Assembly: GCA_009779595.1 (NCBI GenBank)
Contig: WRDZ01000037.1
Location: 1-6,789 of the forward strand
From: Alphaproteobacteria bacterium
GTDB taxonomy: Bacteria; Pseudomonadota; Alphaproteobacteria; WRDZ01
Direction of reading: 5' to 3'
DNA: 6,789 bases
The notes under the pieces are model-generated. The model worked only from the letters and a program-made list of their open reading frames with translations, was not told where the DNA came from and did not search any database. The position numbers were made by a program, and so were the translations under genes. Below are positions 6,429 through 6,789 of this stretch, in pieces (position 1 is the first letter of the stretch; each line of letters starts with the position of its first letter).

Positions 6429-6789
6429 ATGGGAAAAAATCAAGACTTAATTATAGCCATCCAAAGCAGCGGGGACGCCTTAAGCGTATGTTTGTTGCAG
6501 GACAACGAGTCGCCGGTCCTTCTGTGCGGCGACCCAAGCCTGCGCCAGTCCGAAACTTTGGCGCCCATGCTGGCGCAGCTTGGCGTTTCCGACTGGAGTC
6601 GCGTGCGCCTTATCGCTGCCGGCGTGGGGCCGGGCTCGTTCACCGGAATCCGGCTGGGGCTGGCGGCGGCGCAAGGGCTGGGTATGGCGCGCGACATTCC
6701 CGTGCACGGGGTCAGCAACTTCGACCTTGTGCGGTGGGTCACCGGGCGCGAAAACGTGGCCGTGCGCTATAACAACGATACATTTTTCG
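6429..6789 (+). CDS. tsaB: tRNA t6A biosynthesis protein TsaB (YeaZ), 5' part
   Basis: The open frame runs from ATG 6429 off the window end, giving about 120 residues without the C-terminal half. TsaB is a non-catalytic ASKHA-fold partner of TsaD; with TsaE they transfer threonylcarbamoyl to A37 of tRNAs that read ANN codons. The hallmark GVGPGSFTGIRLGLAAAQGL (residues 62-81) is followed by IPVHGVSNFDLV. Earlier stretches also fit: LIIAIQSSGDALSV (7-20) and QSETLAPMLAQLG (about 42-54). The usual IDTS motif near the N-terminus reads IQSS here, tolerable because TsaB itself is not the catalyst. ATG 6429 is chosen because an in-frame stop lies at 6402-6404 and the only other start is a TTG at 6408. 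There is no Shine-Dalgarno sequence. Identity is firm; whether tsaD or rimI follows cannot be seen. Confidence 0.93.
   Translation, partial: MGKNQDLIIAIQSSGDALSVCLLQDNESPVLLCGDPSLRQSETLAPMLAQLGVSDWSRVRLIAAGVGPGSFTGIRLGLAAAQGLGMARDIPVHGVSNFDLVRWVTGRENVAVRYNNDTFF

Noticed and set aside
6440..6742. Minus-strand open frame of 100 codons at the right end
   Set aside because: It lies opposite the partial tsaB frame, which carries the unmistakable GPGSFTGIRLGLAAA motif.

Overview
The window looks like chromosomal DNA of a Gram-negative bacterium. It encodes a tripartite RND efflux system, whose periplasmic adaptor carries a lipoprotein signal, and that implies an outer membrane. Most genes are GC-rich (about 60-65% in the stretches counted by hand) yet often use ATA, AGG and CTT codons. 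The last gene, a partial tsaB, would fit a proteobacterium, perhaps an alphaproteobacterium. That placement is a weak inference from protein style only.

Layout. Bases 1-62 show no convincing gene. An aldose 1-epimerase family protein (63-953, +) is followed tail to tail by a small HNH endonuclease gene (934-1449, -) that overlaps it by 20 bases and is clearly poorer in GC. A divergent promoter region (1450-1571) separates the HNH gene from a two-gene RND operon: a periplasmic adaptor lipoprotein (1572-2753) and a 1080-residue AcrB/MexB-type inner-membrane pump (2768-6010). No outer-membrane channel and no TetR/MarR-type regulator is visible. The HNH gene occupies the divergent position where such a regulator often lies.

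The pump gene is followed by two tandem GC-rich stem-loops (6017-6110), then a bipartite stem (6159-6206) whose loop is an unusual purine mirror repeat. Read on the minus strand, this stem is a credible intrinsic terminator for a 55-codon ORF (6211-6378, -) that has its own Shine-Dalgarno sequence. A short divergent spacer (6379-6428), with a near-palindrome and a -10-like box, leads into tsaB (6429 to the window end, +), cut by the edge.

How the genes relate. Only the adaptor and pump form an evident functional unit: drug/solute-proton antiport across the envelope, using an outer-membrane channel encoded elsewhere. The epimerase (carbohydrate metabolism), HNH nuclease, small ORF and tsaB (tRNA t6A modification) look like independent neighbours. 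Nothing here amounts to a clear new multi-gene system. The points most worth a second look are the small minus-strand gene with its structured terminator, the HNH gene sharing a control region with the pump, the N-terminal extension of the pump, and the apparent loss of a catalytic histidine in the epimerase.
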